DNA of 64,000 bases from Nostoc sp. HK-01 (GTDB lineage: Bacteria > Cyanobacteriota > Cyanobacteriia > Cyanobacteriales > Nostocaceae): NCBI GenBank assembly GCA_003990705.1, contig AP018318.1:5815001-5879000 (forward strand), read 5' to 3'. Positions 17,724 to 26,072 of this stretch are shown piece by piece. The notes below the pieces were generated by a model. That model made no database searches. It had not been told where the DNA came from and was given only the letters and a program-made list of their open reading frames with translations. A program made the position numbers and the translations under genes. The first letter of the stretch is position 1. The number at the start of each line of letters is the position of its first letter.

Positions 17724-18560
17724 CTATCGCTGGCACTGAGGACAAAAGTGACTAGAACGCCCACCTAATTTAATTCGCTGAATGACATTACTACAAACTC
17801 GGCAAGGTTCCCCAGTACGGTTGTAAACCCAGGCTACACCACCATAGTTACCGTTGATCCCCTTAACGTTGAGGAAGTTACTGAAGGTTGTACCACCAGC
17901 TGCAATGCTGGTTTCTAAGACTTCAATAATGACTTGGCGTAACTGCTGAATTTGCTCTAGCTGCAAATCTGTACACAAGGTTTCCGGTAACACGCCACAT
18001 TTAAATAATGCTTCATCAGCGTAGATGTTACCTAATCCCGCTACGACCGATTGATCTAATAATGCTGTTTTAATGGGACGGCGGCGATTTTGCAGTTTAG
18101 CTGCGAGATACTCAACAGTGAATTCTGGTGAAAATGGGTCGGCGGCTAGTTTGGCTAAACCAGTCATCACACTTTCTACAGCCACGCCTGGGGGAACCCA
18201 CCACATTTGACCGAAGGTGCGTTGGTCAACAAAGCGCAATTCTTGTTGATCCCCAAAAAATATTCTGACTCTTGTGTGCTTGTGCAATGCTTCATCACGG
18301 TGCAGCCATAATAATTGACCAGTCATCCGCAAATGTACACCAAGATAGCCAGCCCCAGGAGATAGTTCAGATAAAAGATATTTACCACGGCGGTGCCAAG
18401 TCATTATGGCACTACCTTGGATTTTATGAATAAACTCATCAACAGAAAACGGGTAGGCGATGGTGCGATTTAGCAACACATCTCCACCCGTGATGTTTTG
18501 ATTCAGGGTCAATTGATTTAGACCCCGGCGGACTGTTTCAACTTCAGGCAGTTCAGGCAT
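17724..18560 (-). CDS. mutM: Formamidopyrimidine-DNA glycosylase
   Basis: Excises 8-oxoguanine and ring-opened purines and cuts the abasic site. Seen are the catalytic N-terminus PELPEVETVRRGL (the proline after Met is the nucleophile), the lysine loop HKHTRVRIFF, the helix-two-turn-helix GLGNIYADEALF, and the C-terminal zinc finger CRVCSNV...HFCPQC. The 278 residues are full length. Oxidative DNA damage repair fits its place in a photosynthetic genome near psaE, but no operon link is evident. Confidence 0.97.
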   Translation of the reverse strand: MPELPEVETVRRGLNQLTLNQNITGGDVLLNRTIAYPFSVDEFIHKIQGSAIMTWHRRGKYLLSELSPGAGYLGVHLRMTGQLLWLHRDEALHKHTRVRIFFGDQQELRFVDQRTFGQMWWVPPGVAVESVMTGLAKLAADPFSPEFTVEYLAAKLQNRRRPIKTALLDQSVVAGLGNIYADEALFKCGVLPETLCTDLQLEQIQQLRQVIIEVLETSIAAGGTTFSNFLNVKGINGNYGGVAWVYNRTGEPCRVCSNVIQRIKLGGRSSHFCPQCQR

Positions 18561-18799
18561 TGGAACTGATAAGTAAGCAATTTAGCTAGGGGTCGAGAAA
18601 GATGAGAGGAAGTACTGTACGCACCTATCGGCGAATATCTATTCTATCGAAAAGAAACCGTAAATACCCGCAGGGCAGTTTCTTTTGCTTAGAGTAGGCT
18701 GAGAGAAAGCATGAGAGAACTGAAACTTTACGCTTCATTCTACATACTTAAAGCTTCCCTTCATCATCCCATTAAAGAATCCCCTTTTGGCTTTGCTAC

Positions 18800-19012
18800 T
18801 TATTTTTTAGCTTTAGCCTTTGGTGCTTCTGTTTCGACTAATTCATCTAAGGCAAAGTTATTGGTATTGATACCAGCGTAATTTACCTTATCAAAACGGA
18901 CGATTACTGGGTATTTGATGCCGCTTTGGTCAATAGAAGCCACGGTGCCGACATCTTGGAACCAGTAGGATTCTGGGCGGAGAATACGTACTTTAGAACC
19001 ACGTTGAACCAT
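18800..19012 (-). CDS. psaE: Photosystem I reaction centre subunit IV
   Basis: A small SH3-like stromal subunit of photosystem I that helps ferredoxin docking and cyclic flow. The 70 residues include [21 protein letters not shown], the invariant [26 protein letters not shown], and a short Ala/Lys-rich tail. It is monocistronic, as in other cyanobacteria. The 290 bases upstream contain STRR repeats at a distance from the start. Confidence 0.98.
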   Translation of the reverse strand: MVQRGSKVRILRPESYWFQDVGTVASIDQSGIKYPVIVRFDKVNYAGINTNNFALDELVETEAPKAKAKK

Positions 19013-19100
19013 GATTATCTTCCCTTTTAGTTATCAATTGCCGATATATAGGGCTATTTGATTTCACTCTACAACCTGAAGGTCTCTACTAGAGGGTTTG

Positions 19101-19183
19101 TTAAGTTATTTGTCATTAGTCAATGGTCAATGGTCAGGATTTACTCTCCCCTGCTCCTCTGCCCCTCTGCTCCCCTGCCTATA
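19101..19183. repeat. STRR plus pyrimidine-rich repeat upstream of psaE
   Basis: GTCATTAGTCAATGGTCAATGG heptamers are followed by CCCCTGCTCCTCTGCCCCTC units. It has the same two-part composition as the repeat at 10434-10520. Confidence 0.7.
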
Positions 19184-19306
19184 TCTACCTCTCGTTAGGT
19201 TCTAAATAAAAGGTTCATACCTAGAATGGGGTCAGACCCTACTTGACAAAGCGCACATGATGGAATAATTTCGTTTCGTTCGCTAACTCACATCTTAAGG
19301 AAAAAC

Positions 19307-19891
19307 TTATGTTCGACGCAAAACAAATACACTACCTTCGTTGCCCCTGCCAATGCGGAGATCGTCATCTATATAAGTAATGTCTAACCAGCCTTGTTGG
19401 TTTTCGCTTTTAATCGGCACATCAATTCCCGTAAACTTTTTACCTGATTCAATTTGGTGGATAAAACTTTCTGGAGAATTGTAGTCAATTAGACGTTGCA
19501 AACCTACAATAGATCGATTAAATTTTACCTGGACACGCCGACCGGAGACTGGCTCAAATTTAGCGGCAACGCTGACTAATCCTTCGAGATAAGGTAAGCC
19601 ATAAATTTCAGCAATATTGTAAACACTGGTAGTTTCTACCCGAATACACTGATAAATTTGACCAAGTTTACAAAAAGGTAAACGATCTAGGTTTAAAAGA
19701 GCTTTGCTAGTGGTATAAAGTAATAGCCAATTGCCATCTAGCAAGTTACCAGCTTCCACTGGACGTGGTGTTGGATTGAGGTCTTCTAAATTGGCGATCG
19801 CCGCTAAGATTGCTTGTTTCTGTGGTTCAGTAGCCAGCAAACCGCGATTTGTCGGAGCGATCGCATTGATTAAAGCCGCTTTTCCCATCAT
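19307..19891 (-). CDS. PAP/fibrillin (plastid-lipid-associated) family protein
   Basis: A 194-residue lipocalin-like protein of the plastoglobulin/fibrillin family, associated with thylakoid lipids and photoprotection. Family marks: LLDGNWLLLYTTSKALLNLDRLP in the first third, YGLPYLEGLVSVAAKFEPVSGRRVQVKF in the middle, and the C-terminal TYIDDDLRIGRGNEGSVFVLRR. It has no signal peptide, so it probably binds the cytoplasmic face. It is followed in the same direction by psaE at some distance. Confidence 0.92.
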   Translation of the reverse strand: MMGKAALINAIAPTNRGLLATEPQKQAILAAIANLEDLNPTPRPVEAGNLLDGNWLLLYTTSKALLNLDRLPFCKLGQIYQCIRVETTSVYNIAEIYGLPYLEGLVSVAAKFEPVSGRRVQVKFNRSIVGLQRLIDYNSPESFIHQIESGKKFTGIDVPIKSENQQGWLDITYIDDDLRIGRGNEGSVFVLRRT

Positions 19892-20142
19892 GGTTTATTA
19901 CCCCAAATCAAGAATGTTGAAAATTCATCCACCTTAAGTTCAATATTGATGTCCTATGTATAAAGCTCAAAAAAGTTTTAAGAATTTATTCCTATCTGTA
20001 TTACCACTATTAAATAAAATATTTTTGCTAACTTACGGATTTCAGCAGGCAAGACTTGAATCAATAAATAACTAAATTATTACGTTTCAAGTGATAGACT
20101 GCTTAATGTCTAGTTACATTAACATTTTGTTTCTTCGTTGAT

Positions 20143-20385
20143 ATGTTGAATTCTCCCTTACGTGAAGAACCCCGCAACCAACGCGCTGCCGTAATTCCAT
20201 TAAAGCAAGAATCCTCCCTTTTAGATTGGTTACAATCCCACGGTCGTTTGATAGCGCGTGATGTGCATGAACCTGATTTTTCTGAGGAAGAAAACGAAGA
20301 AATCTCAGACTTTCTCGGTGGAGAAGACGGCATTGCTGATTACCTTGATGATGATGACGACGAGATAGCTATTGAAGAAGATTAG
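20143..20385 (+). CDS. DUF3134 family small acidic protein
   Basis: An 80-residue cyanobacterial protein of unknown function: basic N-terminal half (REEPRNQRAAVIPLKQESSLLDWLQSHGRLIARD), then a very acidic tail (DDDDDEIAIEED). The pattern ESSLLDWL..GRLIARD matches DUF3134 from memory. It lies about 80 bases upstream of mraY on the same strand and may be co-transcribed with it. Confidence 0.82.
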   Translation: MLNSPLREEPRNQRAAVIPLKQESSLLDWLQSHGRLIARDVHEPDFSEEENEEISDFLGGEDGIADYLDDDDDEIAIEED

Positions 20386-20466
20386 CCCCATCAGGCTAGG
20401 GACTTGGTGATAGCTATCGTCCCTGTAATTAAATTTTTTTAGTGTGGAGTGAAGGGAAAAGATCCT

Positions 20467-21570
20467 GTGGACGCTAAATTATCTCCTAACCAAGGATTAA
20501 ACATTTCTGGTATCGGTCTTGCTTCTGCCTTAGCCACCGGGCTAGGTGTAGCAGCAGTAGTTTGTGATTTGATGGGGAATAGATTGCCTTGGCAAGGCAC
20601 ATCTCTCACCATGCCTTTGTTGTTGTGTGCCGTGATTTCGGCTGCTGTGGGCTATGTAGTAGTACCTATGCTGCAAGCACTGAAAACTGGACAAATTATC
20701 CGCGAAGATGGCCCCCAAGCCCATTTGAAAAAAGCAGGCACACCAACAATGGGTGGGATATTCTTCATCCCTGTTGCGGCGATCGTTGCCTGTATAATGT
20801 CTAATTTCGCCACAGAGGTCGTTGCTGTCTCCGCATTAACCCTTAGCTACGGTTTTATCGGTTGGATTGATGACTGGCAAATTCTCCGCCGGAAATCCAA
20901 TAAAGGGATTTCTCCAAAAATGAAACTAGCTTTGCAAATTGGTTTTGCAGCGCTGTTTTGTATCTGGTTAATGTTTAATCAACCTTTTAATATTACAAAT
21001 ATTGCTTTGCCTTGGGTGAGCTTTGCACTGCCTTTAGGGTTCCTCTTCTGGCCTTTGGCAGGATTTGTACTCGTCGCAGAGAGTAATGCAACTAATTTAA
21101 CTGATGGTATTGATGGTTTAGCAGGCGGAACTGTAGCGATCGCACTTTTGGCTTTAGGTGCTGTAGTCGCCCCAACTTCCCCAGCTTTGATGGTTTTCTG
21201 TGCAGCTTTAAGCGGTAGTTGCTTAGGTTTCTTAGCACATAACCGCAACCCAGCCCGCGTATTCATGGGTGATACAGGTTCCTTGGCTTTGGGTGGTGCG
21301 TTAGCTGCTGTCGCACTTTTAACAAACAGCTTGGTAGCGTTATTTATTCTTAGCGGGATCTTCTTTGTCGAAACCCTGTCTGTAATGGCCCAAGTTGCTT
21401 ATTACAAAGCGACTAAAGGCCCAGATGGTAAAGGCAAACGCTTGTTTAGAATGGCTCCTTTACATCATCATTTAGAGTTAGGTGGCTGGTCAGAATTACA
21501 AGTTGTGGCTGTGTTTTATATAATAGCTGCGATGTTAGCTGTAATTTGTTTAGCGATCGCCCCTTTCTAA
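20467..21570 (+). CDS. mraY: Phospho-N-acetylmuramoyl-pentapeptide transferase
   Basis: Transfers phospho-MurNAc-pentapeptide to undecaprenyl phosphate to make lipid I in peptidoglycan synthesis. About ten membrane helices are visible. Conserved cytoplasmic motifs are KKAGTPTMGG, NLTDGIDGLAGG (Asp pair), FMGDTGSLALGG and APLHHHLELGGW. Start: the frame opens with GTG at 20449, but a GTG at 20467 gives the usual MDAKLSPNQG start and has AAGGGA nine bases upstream; I prefer it (367 residues). A terminator follows. It is not in a dcw cluster, which is normal in cyanobacteria. Confidence 0.96.
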   Translation: MDAKLSPNQGLNISGIGLASALATGLGVAAVVCDLMGNRLPWQGTSLTMPLLLCAVISAAVGYVVVPMLQALKTGQIIREDGPQAHLKKAGTPTMGGIFFIPVAAIVACIMSNFATEVVAVSALTLSYGFIGWIDDWQILRRKSNKGISPKMKLALQIGFAALFCIWLMFNQPFNITNIALPWVSFALPLGFLFWPLAGFVLVAESNATNLTDGIDGLAGGTVAIALLALGAVVAPTSPALMVFCAALSGSCLGFLAHNRNPARVFMGDTGSLALGGALAAVALLTNSLVALFILSGIFFVETLSVMAQVAYYKATKGPDGKGKRLFRMAPLHHHLELGGWSELQVVAVFYIIAAMLAVICLAIAPF

Positions 21571-21590
21571 ATTTTTAAAAAACTGCTTTA

Positions 21591-21627
21591 AAAAAAAGAA
21601 CCCTCGAAGTTTCGGGGGTTCTTTTTT
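21591..21627 (+). terminator. Terminator of mraY
   Basis: AAAAAAGAACCCTCGAA pairs with TTCGGGGGTTCTTTTTT (one G-T wobble), with a GT loop and a T-run as part of the descending arm. Confidence 0.9.
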
Positions 21628-21785
21628 AATTGGAAGTGAATTATGTATCATACTTGATATTAAAAATGCCCAAGTAATAACAAGGGTTTCAGGCTAAAAT
21701 TTTAAACAATGTTGATGTATTTATGCCTTTCCAGACTTCAACTCACATTAGCCGTATATGATGATGACATGAACTCAACGAGGGT

Positions 21786-22721
21786 GTGATTAATAATTTC
21801 GCCAACCATCAACCAGATAGTTTGCTGTCTTTAGATGCTGCTACTATTAAGCGGGTAGAAGAAGGAGTAGCAGCAGCCAGCGATCGCGCTGTGCGTCATA
21901 CAATCAAAGAAGCCTTGACTCGCTTGGAAGGAATTAACCAAGGACAGACAGAACACCAAATTAATGGTAGTGTACGACGGTTTGTGTTGCGATCGCTCAT
22001 TCATACTTTATTCAGCGTTCGGGTAGAAAATCTCGAAAAATTACCGCAGACACCAGCAATTCTTGCTGTCAACCATCTTCACCACATCGATCCCTTGCTG
22101 TTATTGGCAGAACTCCCCAGCCAGCCGTACTACTATATTTTGGGTGATGCTCGCACCCTTTATAACAAATTATGGAAGCGCTTCATTTTGAGTTTTGCTG
22201 GCGGCGTGATTCCTTTGGCGCGGTTGTGGAAAGAAGAAATTGCTGTGATGGAAGCAGCCAAAACTGGAAGACAAGACTTAGCTGAACTAGCCGCCGCAAT
22301 TCAAGAAAATGTTCCATCGGGTGGCGATATCCAGACATTACGCCAAATAGACCGCATTATTTTAGAGATTTTGGCTCATGGGGATGGGATGATTCTATTT
22401 CCTGAAGGAAGACTGGGAAATACTGAAGGTAAATTGCATTTTCCCCTTAAGCGAGGAACGGTGATATATGCTTTACGTGCTAGTGTACCAATAGTACCAG
22501 TTGCTCTCATTGGTACTTATGACCTGTATCTCAGAAAACAGTTAACTATTCGCGTTGGCGAACCGTTACATTTTTCGTCAAATACCAAAACCACTAAACA
22601 GGAAGTAGAAACCGCTTTAGAAACTTTGCAAAATGCCATGATAGCTCTGTTGCCAGCTAACTATCAAGAACCAAGAGGAACAAAGTTGTTACGTTACTTC
22701 CTTAATCATCTGTTGTGGTGA
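21786..22721 (+). CDS. PlsC-type 1-acyl-glycerol-3-phosphate acyltransferase family protein
   Basis: A 311-residue acyltransferase of phospholipid synthesis. The HX4D motif is NHLHHIDPLLL (about residue 95), the glycerol-phosphate binding block is FPEGRLGN, and PIVPVALIGTYDLYLR completes the fold. About 70 N-terminal residues before the catalytic domain are extra compared with short PlsC. The start is a GTG with ACGAGGG upstream. Whether it is the main lysophosphatidate acyltransferase of the cell cannot be told from sequence. Confidence 0.9.
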   Translation: MINNFANHQPDSLLSLDAATIKRVEEGVAAASDRAVRHTIKEALTRLEGINQGQTEHQINGSVRRFVLRSLIHTLFSVRVENLEKLPQTPAILAVNHLHHIDPLLLLAELPSQPYYYILGDARTLYNKLWKRFILSFAGGVIPLARLWKEEIAVMEAAKTGRQDLAELAAAIQENVPSGGDIQTLRQIDRIILEILAHGDGMILFPEGRLGNTEGKLHFPLKRGTVIYALRASVPIVPVALIGTYDLYLRKQLTIRVGEPLHFSSNTKTTKQEVETALETLQNAMIALLPANYQEPRGTKLLRYFLNHLLW

Positions 22722-23366
22722 TAGCAGTTGTTAATTCGTAATGAAAAATCTTTTCTAGAACATTAGTTAAGTTAATTAATGCTCTATATCCTTATTTATG
22801 TCATTGCATAAATGCAATGATAAAACAGACGAATGTTTGTTATATGCTCTCAGTTTCGTACTAAAGTTAATCAAAAAAATATATCCTTCGTAAGATAGAG
22901 TTTTTTGTAAGTTTATATTTACTCAGATTAGACTTTGCCAGCTGATATTTATATCAGAGAGTATAAGAATTAGCAGATTGTGAAAGTGCAAATACAGTAG
23001 CAGTAGTGTTTTTAGCTATTGTATCTGATGTTTTCTTTACTTATAATATCAAGTTTAAATTACATTCTTCCCTAAGATAGATATTTTTTCTTAGCAAGGA
23101 ATTAATTTTATTTCAAAGTTGAAGATGACAAATTTAATAATATTTTTATAATTAGCATAGTTTTTATCAATCTCAAAAGCCTAGCATAAGGCAGCAAATA
23201 AGAATACAATAAGCTGTTAATTACACCTTGCAGTAATTAACACTTAACTAACTTCGATTTAACACATATTAGGTAAGTTAAATCGCAAAGTTAAAGCAAA
23301 CTAAACTTTAACTTTGCGATTTGCCTTGCCAAAAAAACTTAGCAATCTATTAGATATCGAGCAATA
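22722..23366. other. 645-bp non-coding region ahead of an exported-protein operon
   Basis: I see no gene. Near the left end is a 20-bp palindrome (22801-22820, TCATTGCAT on each side of AA). At the right end is a strong hairpin (23280-23322, listed separately). The middle is AT-rich with several TTTATATTTACT-like stretches. The length suggests a regulated promoter or a long 5' leader for the gene at 23367. Confidence 0.5.
23280..23322 (+). promoter_or_regulatory. 17-bp perfect hairpin in the probable 5' leader of an exported-protein operon
   Basis: The arm at 23280-23296 (AAATCGCAAAGTTAAAG) is fully complementary to 23306-23322, with a 9-base loop. It ends 44 bases before the ATG at 23367. 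There is no T-run after it, so it is more likely an mRNA stabilizing or regulatory element than a terminator. Confidence 0.6.
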
Positions 23367-23594
23367 ATGTTGAAACGTCGCACAATACTAGTGGGTCTAT
23401 CTGTACTGAGCTTAACTTTGGCAGTGAGTACAAAAGTTTATGGGCAATCTACTAGTGGGCCAGATGCTTGGCAGACTGTATACAATGATGCAGTTTCTGG
23501 GGCAACAACAATAATCACAGTTCCGCTTTTGAGTCCCTTGTTGTCATTTATCCTGCAATTAGTCTACAACTTGACAGGTTTTTGGGGTGGTTAA
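23367..23594 (+). CDS. Small exported hydrophobic protein
   Basis: A 75-residue protein with a clear signal peptide (MLKRRT, hydrophobic core, VYGQ cleavage near 26). The mature part is about 48 residues: STSGPDAWQTVYNDAVSGA then a hydrophobic ITVPLLSPLLSFILQLVYNLTGFWGG. I do not recognise the family. It precedes two other exported proteins on the same strand (153 bases to the next start), so a joint function at the envelope is likely. Confidence 0.65.
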   Translation: MLKRRTILVGLSVLSLTLAVSTKVYGQSTSGPDAWQTVYNDAVSGATTIITVPLLSPLLSFILQLVYNLTGFWGG

Positions 23595-23747
23595 TTTTTT
23601 CTCTTGTAACCAAACAGAAAAAGAGTCTAAATAGAGGCTTTGTAGCTTAATTGTTTGGTCAGTTTTTCGTATGCGTTCGCATCAATATATCTAACGCAAA
23701 TTTTTCCATAGTCTAATATTTCATAGCCCGTGAGGAGTTTTCTTTCT

Positions 23748-25031
23748 ATGTTCAAACCTCGCAAAATTTGTAGTGTCTTAACTACAATTATCCTAGCGTT
23801 TGCCATCGGTACACAGATATATATACAACCCGCCCTTGCTTCTGGAGGGACGACGTGTAATCCAACGGCAATTAACTTACCTATATGCCCAAGTGCAGCA
23901 CCTTCTGAGTCAGCTAGTTTCGTTGACCCCACGGCGACAATCACCAACCCCACAAATATTACCTTGGGAGAAAAAGTCTACATCGCACCATTTTCCGAGT
24001 TAAATGCTACTAATGCCCCTATTAGCATCGATGCAGGTTCTAATATCCAAGACCAGGTAAAAATTATAGCTTCGGGAACGGGTGTGGAGATTGGCGAGCA
24101 TGTCATTATGGCACACATGGCCACCATCAAAGGAGCAGCTAAAATCGGTACTCAAGGCTCAACTGGGCCTTTTACCGACCCAGTTACCAATACTCAGTTT
24201 AGCAATACTATTCCAGAGATATTTCTTGCCTTCAACTGTGAAATAGATGGTGCAACTGTAGAAAGAAACACAGTAGTTAACTTTCTGGCACGGGTTGGCC
24301 CTGGTGTTACTTTACCAGCAGGAAAAGTTGTCCTGCCTGGTAAAAATGTCACAACTAACTTACAAGCTAGTAGCGGCACCTTGGGGAAAGTCGCAAACCT
24401 GACACAAGCCGACGTTGCATTAATGGAAGGTATCATTGAAGTCAATGAAGCATTTGCCAAAGGATATACAGACTTAGCCAGAACAGACTCAACAAATGTA
24501 ACAGGAATAAATTACGCTCCAGATACATCTTTTAACTCCGGAGGTCTGCCGCAGATAGGTGGAAGTCCGACCCGTGATCCTAACTATCGTAACCGCATCA
24601 TCGGCAACATCACTTTCCAAGATTCTTTAGCAACACTCAACAACAAACTAGCTAGTAGAATTTCGCTGCGTGCTGATGAGGGTGAACCTTTTAATGTTGG
24701 GTCAATTGCTGGGATGGCAAACGATGTTGTCTTTCACGCTTTAGAAACAACTAGTTTAACTCTTGGTAATGGGATTGGTTATGGGCCTCGCGCTCTAGTT
24801 CATGGTGGTAGGCAGGTTGTCAATGGTGTTGCTAATGGCCCTGAAACTAGTGTAGGTGATGCCGTAGGGTTAGGGCCGAACTCCGTTATCTTCCGCGCCA
24901 GCATCGGCAACAAGTCAGCACTTGGGCAAAGAAGCGCAGTCTTTAATTCCACGATAGCTCCCAGAACTGCGATCGCTTCTCGAACAATTTATGCCGACAA
25001 CGGCAGCCTGATTTTACCTGTGGAGTGGTAA
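23748..25031 (+). CDS. Exported gamma-carbonic-anhydrase-like beta-helix protein
   Basis: A 427-residue protein with a signal peptide ending near ALASG and then hexapeptide-repeat-like turns of a left-handed beta-helix. The segment VEIGEHVIMAHMATIKGAAKIG (about 105-126) looks like the IGDKVSITHMALIHGP region of CcmM and gamma carbonic anhydrases, with a His in the place of a zinc ligand. A second region, NDVVFHALETTSLTLGNGIGYGPRALVHGG, adds further His. The ATG at 23748 has GAGGAG upstream, better than the GTG at 23730. It could be a periplasmic or surface carbonic anhydrase; activity is not proven as the full three-His set cannot be assigned by eye. Confidence 0.75.
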   Translation: MFKPRKICSVLTTIILAFAIGTQIYIQPALASGGTTCNPTAINLPICPSAAPSESASFVDPTATITNPTNITLGEKVYIAPFSELNATNAPISIDAGSNIQDQVKIIASGTGVEIGEHVIMAHMATIKGAAKIGTQGSTGPFTDPVTNTQFSNTIPEIFLAFNCEIDGATVERNTVVNFLARVGPGVTLPAGKVVLPGKNVTTNLQASSGTLGKVANLTQADVALMEGIIEVNEAFAKGYTDLARTDSTNVTGINYAPDTSFNSGGLPQIGGSPTRDPNYRNRIIGNITFQDSLATLNNKLASRISLRADEGEPFNVGSIAGMANDVVFHALETTSLTLGNGIGYGPRALVHGGRQVVNGVANGPETSVGDAVGLGPNSVIFRASIGNKSALGQRSAVFNSTIAPRTAIASRTIYADNGSLILPVEW

Positions 25032-25047
25032 TCAATTTTGCATAATT

Positions 25048-25584
25048 ATGAATCTGAAAATCTTGCCAGTAGTGCAATCAAAATGCCTACGATTGATGCT
25101 GTTGCTCACTTTGATATTTGGGTTGGTACTAAGTGTTGATGGCAATTCCTCTTTAGCTGCTGACACCTCCTTTAATCAGCCTCAAGTAGTACAACCTCCA
25201 GTTACCGGACTTGTTTCTACATTGTCGGATGAAGTCAAGGAATTACCATCAGATTTAATTCGCTGGTCAACTTACTGGCAAATGTGCTGGGAACCGTATC
25301 CTGATGCGAAAGAATACGAACTACAAACGGTGCTGGTCGAAGGTAAGTCTCCCAAGTTGAAGCGTCAAAGCGATCGCTGTTTTCGTATCCAAGCTGCATC
25401 TAATGAAAACCAAAAATCACAAGGATTACTCAACCGTGAACTAATCTTATTAATGCACAAGATTCAGCTTGGTTATCGCGTCCGAGCCGTCTTAGATAAC
25501 AACCGCGTCAGTGAATGGTCTGAAGTAATGGCAGTTGGCGCAACTCATGTCGCTGAATCGAATGGTCAGCTTTCACACATTTAA
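25048..25584 (+). CDS. Exported protein with a fibronectin-III-like core
   Basis: A 178-residue protein 16 bases behind the beta-helix gene, so in the same operon. It has a signal peptide (core LMLLLTLIFGLVLSV, cleavage near SLAA). The mature part includes DLIRWSTYWQMCWEPYPDAKEYELQTVL and HKIQLGYRVRAVLDNNRVSEWSEVMAVG, which have the W..Y/YxVRAV..SxWS spacing of FnIII-like beta domains. Two cysteines (MCW, DRCF) could form a disulfide. Function is unknown; it may hold or present the beta-helix partner. Confidence 0.7.
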   Translation: MNLKILPVVQSKCLRLMLLLTLIFGLVLSVDGNSSLAADTSFNQPQVVQPPVTGLVSTLSDEVKELPSDLIRWSTYWQMCWEPYPDAKEYELQTVLVEGKSPKLKRQSDRCFRIQAASNENQKSQGLLNRELILLMHKIQLGYRVRAVLDNNRVSEWSEVMAVGATHVAESNGQLSHI

Positions 25585-25600
25585 CTTGCCTATCTTTTAA

Positions 25601-25632
25601 TGTTGACTGTTAACTGTAGTTAACAGTCAACA
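25601..25632. terminator. 15-bp hairpin closing the exported-protein operon
   Basis: TGTTGACTGTTAACT pairs perfectly with 25618-25632 across a GT loop. It lies 17 bases after the stop at 25584, between convergent genes. No clear T-run follows on either strand, so it may also be an mRNA-end protector. Confidence 0.6.
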
Positions 25633-25662
25633 AAACTCACAGAGCTAGAACTTCCATAACAA

Positions 25663-25974
25663 TTATTTCTCTAAAAAGTTAGTAATTTTAAAATTTGATG
25701 TTCCTTCCCAACAGTGATTTAAAGATGCGTTAACTTGAGCATCTGCCGCATCAGCGGACTCTTTAGAAGCATTCAATTGTACGGCTGTTACAATATATTC
25801 AAAAATAATCACAAACTGTTTTTGAGGTGAAATTCTCTCAACGACAATTGTTTCACCCACCTTGGGTATTTGTGGTAAATGTGCCACAAATGTTTCAATC
25901 TTAGGTTTATCTAGTGGATTTTTGAAATTAAAATATTTACAGTAAACAAGAACTTTCACGCAGGAACCCATCAA
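25663..25974 (-). CDS. Uncharacterized small protein
   Basis: A 103-residue frame with a beta-rich look: VKVLVYCKYFNFKNPL, HLPQIPKVGETIVVERISPQKQFVIIFEYIVTAVQLN, then a polar tail. The start MMGSCVK gives two possible ATGs. I do not recognise it. It follows the large gene at 26073-27671 in the same direction only in the sense of strand; about 100 bases separate them. Confidence 0.55.
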   Translation of the reverse strand: MMGSCVKVLVYCKYFNFKNPLDKPKIETFVAHLPQIPKVGETIVVERISPQKQFVIIFEYIVTAVQLNASKESADAADAQVNASLNHCWEGTSNFKITNFLEK

Positions 25975-26072
25975 TAATTAATAGTCATTTATAGTTATTC
26001 ATTAGTTAAAATTGCTGAGTTTTGAGGTTTAAGTAAGATATTCTCTCTTGCTCACTCTGTACTTCTTATACA

